Assembly: GCA_022766245.1 (NCBI GenBank) | Contig: JALEPL010000020.1 | Span: forward strand, 1-41,998 | Direction: 5' to 3' | Origin: Lachnospiraceae bacterium | GTDB taxonomy: Bacteria; Bacillota; Clostridia; Lachnospirales; Lachnospiraceae | Length of the DNA: 41,998 bases | Shown: positions 31,764 to 40,784 of the stretch, piece after piece | How the letters are laid out: the number at the start of each line of letters is the position of its first letter | Numbering within the stretch: the stretch's first letter is position 1 | Translations under genes and position numbers: made by a program | The notes under the pieces: generated by a model | The model's database searches: none | The model's input: the letters and a program-made list of their open reading frames with translations, nothing else | What the model was told of the DNA's origin: nothing

Positions 31764-33230
31764 ATGAGAGAAAAGTATGAAAGCCTTTCTGTGTCCGTGT
31801 TGCGGGATTTGGCAAAGGCGAGAGACATCAAGGGGACTTCTGTTATGAAAAAAGCGGAATTGGTGGAGGCGATGCTTGCTTTGGATGAGCAGGAGTCAAA
31901 GGCTGAGGCAAAACAGGAGGCAAAGCCTGAAGTGAAGCAGGAACCGAGAATGGAGATCGGGGAAAAAAGAACGCCTTACAAAGCGGATAACCGTGGAGAG
32001 GGCAGACGCCCGGAAGAACGCAGGGGTGAGGAGAAAAAGCCGGCTCGAGCAGCAAATGTAGCGGCAACGGCAGATGAGATGACAGATGAGATCCGGGAGC
32101 TGGATAGTGGTATTACGGCGGAGGGTATTCTTGAGGTTATGTCCGATGGTTTCGGGTTTATCCGGTGTGAGAATTTCCTGCCGGGAGATCACGATGTGTA
32201 TGTAGCGCCCTCCCAGATTCGGAGGCTGAATCTGAAGACAGGAGATATTATTTCAGGAAATACCAGAATAAAGACGCAGGCAGAGAAATTTGCTGCATTA
32301 TTATATGTGAATTCAATCAATGGTATGTCGCCGGCGGAGGCAGTTAAGAGAAAGAACTTTGAGGATTTAACTCCTATTTTCCCTAATGAGCGCATTCGCT
32401 TGGAGACAGACCGCAGTTCTTTGTCCATGCGTATCGTGGATCTGGTATCGCCCATCGGTAAGGGACAGCGTGGAATGATTGTATCGCAGCCGAAGGCAGG
32501 AAAGACAACCCTGTTAAAAGAAGTGGCGAAGGCGGTAAAGAAAAACAATCCGGAAATGCATCTGATTATTCTTCTGATTGACGAGCGTCCTGAGGAGGTG
32601 ACCGACATTAAGGAAGCCATCGAGGGACCAAACGTGGAGGTCATCTATTCTACCTTTGATGAGCTTCCGGAACATCACAAGAGAGTATCTGAGATGGTAA
32701 TTGAGCGTGCAAAGCGTCTGGTAGAGCATAAAAAGGATGTAATGATTCTATTAGACAGCATCACTCGTCTGGCCCGGGCATATAATCTCACCGTTCCACC
32801 AAGTGGAAGAACTCTGTCCGGTGGTCTGGATCCGGCAGCACTGCATATGCCAAAACGTTTCTTTGGTGCAGCACGTAATATGCGCGAGGGAGGAAGTCTG
32901 ACAATCCTGGCTACCGCTTTGGTGGATACCGGAAGCAAGATGGATGATGTGGTGTACGAGGAGTTCAAGGGAACCGGTAACATGGAGCTTGTGCTTGACC
33001 GTAAGCTCTCTGAAAAGCGTGTGTTCCCTGCTATCGATATCGTGAAGTCCAGTACCAGACGGGAGGATCTGCTGCTCTCCCAGGAGGAGCAGGAAGCAGT
33101 TTATATCATGCGTAAGGCCATCAATGGTATGCGTACCGATGACGCGGTGGAGAGTATCATCAATATGTTTGTGCGTACCAAGAACAATCGGGAATATGTG
33201 CAGTTGGTAAAAAAGACTAAGATTATATAA
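31764..33230 (+). CDS. rho: Transcription termination factor Rho, 488 aa
   Basis: A hexameric RNA helicase that ends transcription. Residues 1-45 are the Rho_N helical domain ([20 protein letters not shown]). Residues about 46-105 are a charged, low-complexity insert rich in Lys, Glu and Arg, absent from the E. coli protein. The cold-shock-like RNA-binding domain follows ([20 protein letters not shown]). The P-loop is [13 protein letters not shown] (241-253) and Walker B is [16 protein letters not shown], then [19 protein letters not shown] precedes the start. Confidence 0.97.
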   Translation: MREKYESLSVSVLRDLAKARDIKGTSVMKKAELVEAMLALDEQESKAEAKQEAKPEVKQEPRMEIGEKRTPYKADNRGEGRRPEERRGEEKKPARAANVAATADEMTDEIRELDSGITAEGILEVMSDGFGFIRCENFLPGDHDVYVAPSQIRRLNLKTGDIISGNTRIKTQAEKFAALLYVNSINGMSPAEAVKRKNFEDLTPIFPNERIRLETDRSSLSMRIVDLVSPIGKGQRGMIVSQPKAGKTTLLKEVAKAVKKNNPEMHLIILLIDERPEEVTDIKEAIEGPNVEVIYSTFDELPEHHKRVSEMVIERAKRLVEHKKDVMILLDSITRLARAYNLTVPPSGRTLSGGLDPAALHMPKRFFGAARNMREGGSLTILATALVDTGSKMDDVVYEEFKGTGNMELVLDRKLSEKRVFPAIDIVKSSTRREDLLLSQEEQEAVYIMRKAINGMRTDDAVESIINMFVRTKNNREYVQLVKKTKII

Positions 33231-33238
33231 AAAAGGGC

Positions 33239-33267
33239 TTGCACTCATAGATATCCTATGCTACAAT
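33239..33267 (+). promoter_or_regulatory. Promoter of rpmE
   Basis: TTGCAC (33239-33244) and TACAAT (33262-33267) with 17-base spacing lie directly after the rho stop. Confidence 0.75.
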
Positions 33268-33322
33268 AAATAAGCTGTTTATTCGGGAACTAAGCAGTAC
33301 TTATAGATGAGAGGTGAAAGAA

Positions 33323-33523
33323 ATGAGAGAGGGAATCCATCCGGATTATTATCAGGCAACTGTAACCTGCAACTGCGGTAATACCTTTGTAACCGGTTCA
33401 ACCAAGGAAGATATCCATGTTGAAATCTGTTCTAAGTGCCATCCGTTCTATACAGGTCAGCAGAAAGCTAATCAGGCACGTGGACGTATTGAGCAGTTCA
33501 ATAAGAAATACGGCATGAAATAG
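33323..33523 (+). CDS. rpmE: 50S ribosomal protein L31, zinc-binding form, 66 aa
   Basis: Large-subunit protein bL31. [20 protein letters not shown] and [14 protein letters not shown] show the four-cysteine (C+) form that binds zinc, as opposed to the zinc-free YtiA/RpmE2 type. The start follows AGAGGTG; the in-frame GTG at 33314 overlaps the ribosome site. It has its own promoter and terminator after rho. Confidence 0.97.
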   Translation: MREGIHPDYYQATVTCNCGNTFVTGSTKEDIHVEICSKCHPFYTGQQKANQARGRIEQFNKKYGMK

Positions 33524-33532
33524 TAATTGCTC

Positions 33533-33559
33533 GTAACTATGAAGGTACTGAATAGTTAC
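33533..33559 (+). repeat. Short palindromic repeat after rpmE
   Basis: GTAACTATGAAGGTAC, then TGAATAGTTAC: a 27-nt unit with 7-base inverted ends (GTAACTA/TAGTTAC), the same family as 24516-24541 and 25305-25330. Confidence 0.6.
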
Positions 33560-33583
33560 AATTGCACAATGTGACTGAAGGAT

Positions 33584-33615
33584 AAGGTTGAGGTTTTTAA
33601 TCTCAACCTTTTTTT
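33584..33615 (+). terminator. Terminator of rpmE
   Basis: AAGGTTGAG (33584-33592) pairs with CTCAACCTT (33602-33610) and runs into T residues. Confidence 0.9.
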
Positions 33616-33659
33616 AGAGAGACTATGAAGGTATTATATCAGAAGCATTGGAGGAAATG

Positions 33660-34574
33660 ATGAAGTATTCGGGAATTGGCGGACAGGCGGTTATGGAAGG
33701 CGTTATGATGAAAAGTAAGGACCGCTATGCTGTGGCTGTGCGCAAGGAGAATGGAGAAATCGCTGTTACTACAGAGGATTACAAAGGTATTACAGGCAAT
33801 CATTTTCTTCGTAATTGTCCCATTATCCGGGGTGTGGTAGGGTTTATCGAATCCCTGTTCTTAGGACTTCATACGCTGACATTATCCATGTATCTAGGTG
33901 AGGAGAATGCCCGGGAGGAGACTGAGGAAGAAAAGCAGGCAAGAGAGAAGAAGGAAAAAGGGGAAATGAGCGTCACCATGTGCATTTCCATTCTGTTGGC
34001 AGTTCTTATTTTTATGATGCTGCCCTATGGCCTGTCTTTGTTTTTTTCAAAGATTATCTCTTCGCATATCCTGCTGGCATTGGTGGAAGGATTGATACGT
34101 CTGGCAATTTTCTTGGCTTATGTGGTTGCCATTTCACAGATGAAGGATATTCAACGTGTGTTTATGTATCATGGGGCAGAGCACAAATGTATCAATTGCA
34201 TTGAACATGGTATGGAATTAAATGTGGAGAATGTGCGTAAAAGTTCCAGACAGCACAAACGTTGTGGGACTAGTTTGCTATTGTTTGTTATGGTAGTGAG
34301 CATTCTTTTCTTTGCGTTTATAGATGTAAAAAACAGGATTCTGCGGGTGGCTTTACGGCTTCTTCTGATTCCTGTGATTGCGGGAGTTTCCTATGAGTTT
34401 ATCCGTCTGGCCGGAAGAACGGAGAATAAGTTTGTGGAGCTTTTGAGCAAACCGGGTTTGCTGTTACAGAGGCTTACCACACGTGAGCCGGACGATTCCA
34501 TGATTGAAGTGGGGATTGCCTCCGTTGAGGCGGTTTTCGATTGGAGAAAGTATCAGGAAGAAGAGTTTAAATAG
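33660..34574 (+). CDS. DUF1385 membrane protein, 304 aa
   Basis: A conserved membrane protein of Clostridia and Bacilli (YqhQ-like). GIGGQAVMEGVMMKSKDRYA and CPIIRGVVGFIESLFLGL are the N-terminal family blocks. Helices lie at about residues 105-128, 135-160 and 210-245. YHGAEHKCINCIEHG, with conserved His and Cys, and RQHKRCGTSLLLFVMVVSIL are typical. The function is not established. GGAGG ends five bases before the ATG at 33660. It starts the prmC-prfA cluster. Confidence 0.9.
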   Translation: MKYSGIGGQAVMEGVMMKSKDRYAVAVRKENGEIAVTTEDYKGITGNHFLRNCPIIRGVVGFIESLFLGLHTLTLSMYLGEENAREETEEEKQAREKKEKGEMSVTMCISILLAVLIFMMLPYGLSLFFSKIISSHILLALVEGLIRLAIFLAYVVAISQMKDIQRVFMYHGAEHKCINCIEHGMELNVENVRKSSRQHKRCGTSLLLFVMVVSILFFAFIDVKNRILRVALRLLLIPVIAGVSYEFIRLAGRTENKFVELLSKPGLLLQRLTTREPDDSMIEVGIASVEAVFDWRKYQEEEFK

Positions 34575-34591
34575 GAGAAGGAAGGGGTTTT

Positions 34592-35422
34592 ATGACTTAC
34601 CGGGAAGGCGTTGCGTGGGGTACCGAAACCTTGGAACTGGCAGGGGTGACAGATTCTGAGCTGGATGCATGGTATCTACTGCAGATGGTGTGCAGGATTG
34701 AACGCAGCTATTATTACATGCATGGGGAGGAAGAACTGCCGGAGGAGCAGCAGAGAGAGTATGAGATTGCTGTTCAGAAACGTTCGGAACATATTCCGTT
34801 GCAGTACATCATCGGGGAGCAGGAGTTCATGGGATTAAAGTTCAAGGTAAATCCCAATGTGTTGATTCCAAGACAGGATACGGAAACACTGGTGGAAGAG
34901 GCGCTTAAGGTGTTAAAGCCGGGGATGCAGGTGTTAGATTTGTGTACCGGATCCGGCTGCATTCTGATTAGTCTGATGAAAAATGTGCCGGATCTTACAG
35001 GAATCGGAAGCGATGTATCCAAGACAGCACTTTTGGTGGCGAAAGAAAATGCAAAACAGTATGAGATGGCGGCAGAGTGGGTTCGCAGCGATCTGTTTGA
35101 TAACATCGGTGGGAAATACGATATGATTGTGTCAAATCCGCCCTATATCCGGACGGAGGAAATTGCAAAGCTAATGCCGGAAGTGCGGGATTTTGAACCC
35201 ATCGATGCACTGGATGGAAGAGAGGATGGTCTGTACTTCTATCGGAGAATTGTGGGGGAGGCGCAGGAGTACTTAAATCCCGGCGGATATCTGTACTTTG
35301 AAATCGGTTATGACCAGGGTGAGGCAGTGTCCTCCATGATGCGTGAAGCGGGGTTCACTGACGTGGAAGTGATTCAGGATCTGGCACACAATGACCGTGT
35401 GGTAAAAGGGAAAGGAAAATAA
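34592..35422 (+). CDS. prmC: Release factor N5-glutamine methyltransferase PrmC, 276 aa
   Basis: Methylates the GGQ glutamine of RF1 and RF2. The SAM site is [18 protein letters not shown] (residues about 114-131), and the catalytic NPPY is at 182-185 in [12 protein letters not shown]. The N-terminal helical domain carries [20 protein letters not shown]. Length is typical. It lies directly before prfA, its substrate's gene, with a two-base gap, the common order in Firmicutes. Confidence 0.96.
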   Translation: MTYREGVAWGTETLELAGVTDSELDAWYLLQMVCRIERSYYYMHGEEELPEEQQREYEIAVQKRSEHIPLQYIIGEQEFMGLKFKVNPNVLIPRQDTETLVEEALKVLKPGMQVLDLCTGSGCILISLMKNVPDLTGIGSDVSKTALLVAKENAKQYEMAAEWVRSDLFDNIGGKYDMIVSNPPYIRTEEIAKLMPEVRDFEPIDALDGREDGLYFYRRIVGEAQEYLNPGGYLYFEIGYDQGEAVSSMMREAGFTDVEVIQDLAHNDRVVKGKGK

Positions 35423-35424
35423 CA

Positions 35425-36495
35425 ATGTTTGACAAGTTAGAGGATTTATTGATTCGATATGAGGAGCTGATGAGTGAGCTCAGCGAGCCGGATGTGGCCA
35501 ATGACCCGGCACGTTTTCGTAAGCTGATGAAGGAGCAGAGCGATTTGACGCCTATTGTGGAGGCATACAAAGAGTATAAGCAGTGCAAGCAGAATATCGA
35601 CGATTCCCTGGCTATGCTGGACGAAGAATCCGATGAGGAAATGCGGGAGCTGGCCAAAGAGGAATTAAATGATGCCAAGGCCAGAGTGGAAGAACTGGAG
35701 AAGGAGTTGAAAATTCTGCTTCTTCCAAAGGACCCGAATGATGACAAGAACGTGATCGTGGAGATTCGTGCCGGCGCCGGTGGAGAGGAGGCGGCATTGT
35801 TTGCGGCTGAGATTTATCGTATGTATGTACATTATGCAGAGGGACGCCGGTGGAAGGTAGAACTGCTTGAGGCAGATGAGACCGGAATCGGCGGTATGAA
35901 GTCCGTGAATTTTATGGTGACCGGAAGCGGAGCATATTCGGTATTAAAATATGAGTCCGGTGTACACCGGGTACAGCGTGTGCCGGAGACTGAGTCCCAG
36001 GGGCGTATCCAGACATCCACCTGCTCTGTGGCTGTGATGCCGGAGGCAGAGGATGTGGATATTCAGATCGAGGAGAAGGATATCCGTATCGACGTTATGC
36101 GTGCGTCAGGAAATGGTGGACAGTGTGTCAATACCACCGACTCTGCAGTGCGTCTGACTCATTATCCTACCGGAATCGTGATTTACAGCCAGACAGAAAA
36201 GTCCCAGCTGCAGAACAAGGAGAAGGCATTTGCCCTGCTTCGTGCAAAACTGTACGACTTAGAGCTTCAGAAAAAGCAGGATGCAGAGTCTGAGATGCGC
36301 CGCAGCCAGATTGGAACGGGAGACCGTGCGGAGAAGATCCGTACTTACAACTTCCCCCAGGGCCGCGTCACAGATCACAGAATCAATCTGACACTGTATA
36401 AGCTGGATAAGATCATGAATGGAGATATTCAGGAAATCTTAGATGCACTGATTGCAGCCGATCAGGCAGCAAAGCTGGCGAAGATGAATGAATAA
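35425..36495 (+). CDS. prfA: Peptide chain release factor 1, 356 aa
   Basis: Ends translation at UAA and UAG. The GGQ loop is at 231-233 in [19 protein letters not shown], the site PrmC methylates. The codon-reading tripeptide is PET at 187-189, a variant of the PxT motif of RF1. Earlier [11 protein letters not shown] lies in domain 2. Length is typical. A long perfect terminator follows 58 bases later. Confidence 0.97.
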   Translation: MFDKLEDLLIRYEELMSELSEPDVANDPARFRKLMKEQSDLTPIVEAYKEYKQCKQNIDDSLAMLDEESDEEMRELAKEELNDAKARVEELEKELKILLLPKDPNDDKNVIVEIRAGAGGEEAALFAAEIYRMYVHYAEGRRWKVELLEADETGIGGMKSVNFMVTGSGAYSVLKYESGVHRVQRVPETESQGRIQTSTCSVAVMPEAEDVDIQIEEKDIRIDVMRASGNGGQCVNTTDSAVRLTHYPTGIVIYSQTEKSQLQNKEKAFALLRAKLYDLELQKKQDAESEMRRSQIGTGDRAEKIRTYNFPQGRVTDHRINLTLYKLDKIMNGDIQEILDALIAADQAAKLAKMNE

Positions 36496-36553
36496 GCACG
36501 AACGTAGCCGTGAAGGTGCTTGAAAATCCTTGCTGATATAAGCATGTGAAAAT

Positions 36554-36612
36554 AAAAAAGAGAAAGAGACACAACGAAAATTTATTTTCAGGTGTGTCTC
36601 TTTCTCTTTTTT
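36554..36612. terminator. Long perfect terminator after prfA
   Basis: A 20-bp perfect stem starts AAAAAAGAGAAAGAGACACA (36554-36573) and pairs with 36593-36612, which ends CTCTTTTTT. It marks the end of conserved operon content; decayed genes begin about 100 bases later. Confidence 0.93.
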
Positions 36613-36721
36613 GTAGAAGCGAAGCTTCGTGCCCAAGGGATTACTGCTTATGGTCCTAAGAAGCTGAAGGGAAATTTATAAACATTCTAAAAAGACTATA
36701 AAATCGATTTTTACTTAGTGT

Positions 36722-37117
36722 GAAATTATTTTTCCAATCAACAATTTATATTATGACACAGAAGATATATTGAATGCTTTGGGCAGCGAAAATGTTATCA
36801 AGATAATAAAAAAGTATGCAGTTTCCATCTCTGAATATGTGAATAAAGACACTCACATAAAGATAGATAAACAGGACATATCGCAAGTAAACAAATATAT
36901 TCGGAAGGAATTAAAAATTAAACAAGTTTTTTTGAGAGATTATTTTAATGCGATAAGTACAGATTCTTGTATCAATTATATGAATATTATAGTCTTTATT
37001 TATAACAGCAATGGTTTGCTTTATGATAAATATGGGAAAGGTATAAAAACCAATACAACTGTGGATTTGCTTTGTAAAAAGTGTAGTGCATTGGAGTATG
37101 GAACGGACTGGATGTAA
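36722..37117 (+). pseudogene. 5'-truncated or start-less hypothetical gene
   Basis: The frame is open from 36719 to a stop at 37115-37117, but no ATG or GTG with a ribosome site is seen; TTG at 36770 is the first possible start. The sequence reads coherently before that TTG (FPINNLYYDTEDI), so the real start lies further up or is lost. The protein is Lys- and Ile-rich (GSENVIKIIKKYAVSISEYV, then KYIRKELKIKQVFLRDYFNA). Base composition is more AT-rich than the operons to the left, which suggests transfer. No family was recognised. Confidence 0.5.
36767..36800 (+). repeat. 34-bp direct repeat, left copy
   Basis: Identical to 38510-38543, 1743 bp apart, starting ATATTGAATGC and ending AATGTTATCA. 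It lies inside the reading frame of the hypothetical gene. Confidence 0.95.
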
Positions 37118-37187
37118 TCTCCTTTCTGATACAAGAGAGTGCACCGACAGAACTTATGACGGAATCCGAGAAAATTGGTCGATAGGA

Positions 37188-37289
37188 ATGAAGCAGGAAT
37201 TGTATTTGGAACAGTTGATCTCAAGAGAGAAAAATCCGGAATTAAAGGAAGCGTTACAAGATCTTGATGATTTTATGTGTGGTTACTAA
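37188..37289 (+). CDS. Possible small protein or fragment, 33 aa
   Basis: A short frame MKQELYLEQLISREKNPELK ends DDFMCGY. The frame is open upstream to 37086 without a clear ribosome site, so this may instead be the frameshifted end of the preceding hypothetical gene. Composition is protein-like and helical. Function is unknown. Confidence 0.35.
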   Translation: MKQELYLEQLISREKNPELKEALQDLDDFMCGY

Positions 37290-37298
37290 AAAGATGCC

Positions 37299-37326
37299 CT
37301 TAGTCAGTTGCAATCGACCGACTAAG
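37299..37326 (+). terminator. Possible terminator hairpin
   Basis: CTTAGTC (37299-37305) pairs with GACTAAG (37320-37326). The following AGAGTTCTTATCTTTT is only weakly T-rich. Confidence 0.4.
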
Positions 37327-37483
37327 AGAGTTCTTATCTTTTAGTTGTAAAATTCCTGGAAGTTCACATAAAGAAGTGCAACTGCACAAAAAATAGTAAT
37401 GGCTATTGAAGTAAAAATAATTTAGTAGTAAAATGACATTACCAAATTTCGTGCAATGCATAAAAACAAGGAACGATATCATA

Positions 37484-37998
37484 GAGATTAAGAGAGATTC
37501 ATACCTTGAACAGTTAAAGATAAGAAAAGATAACGGAATACTTTCAAAAGTGAGAGAGGTATCAATTACAGCAATAAAACTATATCCAACCATATTGATT
37601 ATTTGGCAGTGGCATTTTTGATTTCTAAAGCGGACAGGTATGATATTAAGGGTAGAAAATATGTAGGAGCAAACCTGAAATACTATTTTTCGGATATAGG
37701 ACCTAGAAATGCCAGACTGAACTTCAGACAGCAGGAGCCGACTCATATTATGGAGAACATTGTTTATAATGAGCTGCTTGTGCGTGGTTACAATGTGGAT
37801 GTCGGTATTGTGGATGTATTTGCAAAGGATAGTGAAGAAAAGCAGACATAGGAACTTAATTCACTCCGAAATATTCCGGATTCATTTAAGAAGATTGTTA
37901 TAGTAAATGGAACGAAAAAGCCTTGGAGAAATGATGAAGGCTTTGTAATCATGGGTATGAAATATTTTCTGCTCAATGCGGATAGTTTGGAGTTTTAG
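37484..37998 (+). pseudogene. Remnant of an AAA ATPase with DUF4143 domain
   Basis: Three frames joined in order recall this family. EIKRDSYLEQLKIRKDNG resembles its N-terminus. SKVREVSITA, then FLISKADRYDIKGRKYVG, then YYFSDIGPRNARLNFRQQEP and HIMENIVYNELLVRGYNVDV form the DUF4143 part. DSFKKIVIVNG to LLNADSLEF, in another frame, is the C-terminus. The Walker region is gone: a large internal deletion follows the first 18 residues, with at least two further frame breaks. Not functional. Confidence 0.85.
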
Positions 37999-38045
37999 TC
38001 CGAAAAATGAAATGGTTTATAGATTAGTGGGTAAGTACTACAGAT

Positions 38046-38512
38046 TATAATTATGCTGTTAATCAGCCACAAATCTCATATTCCATCGATGCTGCAGATG
38101 GAAAGGAAAGGCTGGATGCACAGATTAAGAAGATTCTTTCTAACAAAAAGATTCTTTCATGGATTGTCAAGTACACGGTGACAGAGTTTGCGGATATGGA
38201 TTTGGAGAGAATCGAGGCATGCATTGAGGGAGAACCGGAAGTGGCGAAGATTCCGGTGTATTCAGGTAAGACAAATATGGAGAGTATAACCGGTTTGCCT
38301 ACGGAGGATAAGGTTCCCAATGAAGGAGAAGTGAATTACGACATACGATTTTTCATGATTGTGTCCGGTAGAGAGCCGGTGAAGATTATCACTAATCTGG
38401 AAGCACAGAATGAGTATTATCCTGGTTATGATATGTTTGAATGATACAAAGAATGAAGAGCAAAATGAACTGATACAGATGCTTAATACGTTATTATCAA
38501 CAGACATGGATA
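38046..38512 (+). pseudogene. Remnant of an Rpn-family (PD-(D/E)XK) transposase-like nuclease gene
   Basis: NQPQISYSIDAADGKERLDA, then KKILSNKKILSWIVKYTVTE, GEPEVAKIPVYSGKTNMESI and FMIVSGREPVKIITNLEAQN match the N-terminal half of the Rpn/PD-(D/E)XK transposase-like proteins common in Lachnospiraceae. The frame breaks after PGYDMFE. The next frame reads CLNDTKNEEQNELIQMLNTL, which belongs about 100 residues further on, so there is an internal deletion. The expected start reads ATGCTGTT, one base short of ATGGCTGTT, so the start is also lost. Confidence 0.8.
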
Positions 38513-38543
38513 TTGAATGCTTTGGGCAGCGAAAATGTTATCA
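38510..38543 (+). repeat. 34-bp direct repeat, right copy
   Basis: Identical to 36767-36800. It abuts the point where the Rpn-like similarity ends (after STDMD), so it marks a recombination or insertion junction. Confidence 0.95.
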
Positions 38544-38607
38544 GTAGAATATATAGAGAGAATATCATAAGTGGATTAAAGAATATCAATGAGAAAGGAA
38601 TAGAAAA

Positions 38608-39705
38608 GTGCAAACCATCAAAAGAATAAAAGCATGGCTGGTGTTCTTATTAATCGGCGTATTATTATTGTCGGCAGGATGCGCAACGACCACAGAAAAA
38701 GATGGGGAAGAATCTGACATCCATACAATGACGGATGAAACCATAACCAATGAAGAACCAACTGAAGTGACTGCCTACACCGAGCCTGCGGAGGAAACGG
38801 CCACAGAGAATGTGACGGAAGCGAACAACGAAGAAGAGACAGAAGAGCCGATCGAAGAGACGACACCTATCGATCCGGTAACCTTGTATACCAGTACGCA
38901 GGTGAAAGTTCGTGTGGCTCCGTCTTTGGACAGCGATGTCCAGGAGATCCTGAACAGGCGGGAAGCAGTAGAAGTGGTGGGAGAAAACAGCGAATGGTAC
39001 GAGGTAGTCATAGATGGAGAACATTATTATATGTATAAAGACTACCTGGTGACAGAGGAGGAGCTGCCCAGCGGATATGTGGTGGTCATCGACGCCGGAC
39101 ACCAGAAAACAGGGAATAGTGAAAAGGAGCCTATCGGACCGGGAGCCACCGAAACAAAGGCAAAGGTAACCTCCGGTACTTCCGGCTGCGTCAGTGGACT
39201 GGCTGAGTATGAGCTCACATTGATGGTTGCGCAAAAGCTGGAGCAGGAGCTTATCAACCGGGGATATGAGGTCATTATGGTGCGCACCACCGCAGACGTG
39301 AACATCAGCAACAGCGAACGGGCCCAGGTGGCAAACAATGCCAACGCAGATGCATTTATCCGAATCCATGCCAACGGTTCCAATGATTCCTCGGTAAACG
39401 GAGCCATGACCATCTGCCAGACATCGGCAAATCCATATAACGGAAATCTGGCAGGAGAAAGCAAAAAGCTTTCCCAGAACGTTTTGGACTCTCTGGTGAG
39501 TGCAACAGGATGCAAAAAACAGTATGTCTGGGAAACGGATACCATGAGTGGCATCAACTGGTGCCAGGTGCCGGTGACCATTGTGGAGATGGGATATATG
39601 ACCAATCCCACGGAGGATGCCAATATGGCAACGGACAGTTATCAGTGGAGTATCGCGCAGGGAATTGCAAACGGAATCGATAGCTACTTTGCGGCGGGAG
39701 AATAA
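38608..39705 (+). CDS. Lipoprotein N-acetylmuramoyl-L-alanine amidase with SH3 domain, 365 aa
   Basis: Starts with GTG behind AAAGGA. Residues 1-25 are a lipoprotein signal with lipobox LSAGC (Cys25), so the protein is anchored on the outer face of the membrane. An acidic Thr/Glu-rich linker (to about 90) leads to a bacterial SH3 domain ([20 protein letters not shown], about 97-150). The Amidase_3 domain has zinc ligands His165 (IDAGH), Glu200 (AEYEL) and His254 (RIHAN), with catalytic Glu327 (VEMGYMTN). It cleaves peptide stems from glycan strands. It is complete, unlike its left-hand neighbours. Confidence 0.95.
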   Translation: MQTIKRIKAWLVFLLIGVLLLSAGCATTTEKDGEESDIHTMTDETITNEEPTEVTAYTEPAEETATENVTEANNEEETEEPIEETTPIDPVTLYTSTQVKVRVAPSLDSDVQEILNRREAVEVVGENSEWYEVVIDGEHYYMYKDYLVTEEELPSGYVVVIDAGHQKTGNSEKEPIGPGATETKAKVTSGTSGCVSGLAEYELTLMVAQKLEQELINRGYEVIMVRTTADVNISNSERAQVANNANADAFIRIHANGSNDSSVNGAMTICQTSANPYNGNLAGESKKLSQNVLDSLVSATGCKKQYVWETDTMSGINWCQVPVTIVEMGYMTNPTEDANMATDSYQWSIAQGIANGIDSYFAAGE

Positions 39706-39720
39706 AAAAGTTAGAAAAGA

Positions 39721-39770
39721 AAACGGACATTGTTGTTCCAATGATTGTGGAACGGCAATGTCCGTTTTTT
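39721..39770 (+). terminator. Terminator after the amidase
   Basis: AAACGGACATTG (39721-39732) pairs with CAATGTCCGTTT (39756-39767), with an inner GTTCC/GGAAC stem, and ends in T residues. It lies between convergent genes. Confidence 0.93.
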
Positions 39771-39784
39771 GTGCAAAACAGCAA

Positions 39785-40153
39785 TTAGAGCGTTTTGTCG
39801 TTTGGTTGTGTAGACTCCGGATTCTCCAGCTCCAGATAATATTCTGCTAATTGTAATGCATGATGGATTTGATTGGGTGGATAGGAATTACGGAGACGAT
39901 TGAACATGATTTGTTCTGCATCCAGATTGCTTTGGTCTCCAAAAACTAAATAATCAATGGTTACATCACAATTCATTGCAATTTGCACTAACACCTCCAG
40001 CGTAGGAACACGTTTCCCGGATTCGATCAGAGCGAGATAGGAAGGTGAGATGTAAAGCAGATCCGCAAAGTAGGCCTGCGTCTTGCCCTGCTTTTTACGA
40101 AGTGCACGAATTCTGGCCCCGACTACATCCGGTTTCAGTAAAAAATCTGCCAT
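39785..40153 (-). CDS. XRE-family helix-turn-helix regulator, 122 aa
   Basis: A Cro/C1-type DNA-binding domain fills residues about 8-70: VGARIRALRKKQGKTQAYFA, then LLYISPSYLALIESGKRVPT and LEVLVQIAMNCDVTIDYLVF. The C-terminal half is a short helical region (FNRLRNSYPPNQIHHALQLA). The start at 40153 follows AAAGGAG; an in-frame ATG at 40177 precedes that ribosome site and is unlikely. The promoter lies at 40186-40214. Targets are unknown. Confidence 0.93.
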   Translation of the reverse strand: MADFLLKPDVVGARIRALRKKQGKTQAYFADLLYISPSYLALIESGKRVPTLEVLVQIAMNCDVTIDYLVFGDQSNLDAEQIMFNRLRNSYPPNQIHHALQLAEYYLELENPESTQPNDKTL

Positions 40154-40185
40154 AGAAATTACTCCTTTACATGGCACTCAATCCC

Positions 40186-40214
40186 CATATATAGTTTTTT
40201 AGCTTTTTTGTAAA
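40186..40214 (-). promoter_or_regulatory. Promoter of the XRE regulator
   Basis: On the minus strand TTTACA (complement of 40209-40214) and TATATG (complement of 40186-40191) are spaced by 17 bases. Confidence 0.55.
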
Positions 40215-40231
40215 AAATACATAAAAAATGA

Positions 40232-40365
40232 GTATCTGTTCAGTATCTTCACAGATACGATTCGCAAACCCATGAAAATCGGCTGCGCCGATGGGGGTTG
40301 CTCATACCCGAATCATGTTCTTACGGCCTCATCAGAAAGTGATTAGGTCTGTTCTGAACAGTAAC
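40232..40365 (-). repeat. 134-bp copy of the structured repeat, inverted
   Basis: On the minus strand it begins GTTACTGTTCAGAACAG and ends TACTGAACAGATAC. It holds GACC-TA-ATCA-CTTTC-TGAT-GA-GGCC (40325-40349), then GTAAGAACATGATTC, a perfect ATCGGC-GCA-GCCGAT hairpin inside AACCC/GGGTT, and GTATCT-GTGA-AGATAC. It shares the left half of the 23667 element and the solo unit of 25305 at its right end, tying the two repeat classes together. Confidence 0.8.
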
Positions 40366-40412
40366 GAATAATCAATATACAAATAAGTTAGATAGCATAG
40401 AGGAAATGAAAT

Positions 40413-40763
40413 ATGTTTTGTGAAAATTGTGGAACGAAATTAAGAGATGGAGCAAAGTTTTGCAGGAATTGTGGAAAGCAAATCGGTCAGTCGATGCCGT
40501 ATTCAAAGAATGTATTTTCAAATGTGACGCAGCCTTTGGATGGGGAGAACGGCGAGACGACTTCGCCAATTAAGGCGAATATACCTGAAAGCGGTGAAGG
40601 ATTAACCGGGTGGTTCAAAAACAGACGGAATGTGGTAATATGTATTGTTCTTGCAGTGCTTATCATTATGTTAGTGGTGTGTGGAATTTTGTTTGTTAAG
40701 CACTTGCAAAAACCTCAGGAGGAACCGGACACAGAGCAGATTGATGGGTATGATAAGAAATAA
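40413..40763 (+). CDS. Zinc-ribbon single-pass membrane protein, 116 aa
   Basis: A cytoplasmic zinc ribbon with four Cys (3, 6, 17, 20 in MFCENCGTKLRDGAKFCRNC), a polar linker, then one membrane helix (residues about 73-94, VVICIVLAVLIIMLVVCGIL) and a short acidic tail ending DGYDKK. Such proteins often carry an extracellular domain after the helix. Here the tail is only about 22 residues, and debris follows that may be the missing part. AGAGG precedes the start. Function is unknown. Confidence 0.8.
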   Translation: MFCENCGTKLRDGAKFCRNCGKQIGQSMPYSKNVFSNVTQPLDGENGETTSPIKANIPESGEGLTGWFKNRRNVVICIVLAVLIIMLVVCGILFVKHLQKPQEEPDTEQIDGYDKK

Positions 40764-40784
40764 TCCTGAGGAGGAAGGGGGGCG

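Noticed and set aside
38665-39741. A 358-codon minus-strand frame opposite the lipoprotein amidase.
   Set aside because: The plus strand has a lipobox, an SH3 domain and all Amidase_3 residues; the minus frame has no recognisable domain.
40154-40177. Upstream ATG for the XRE regulator.
   Set aside because: The AAAGGAG ribosome site lies after it, before the ATG at 40153.
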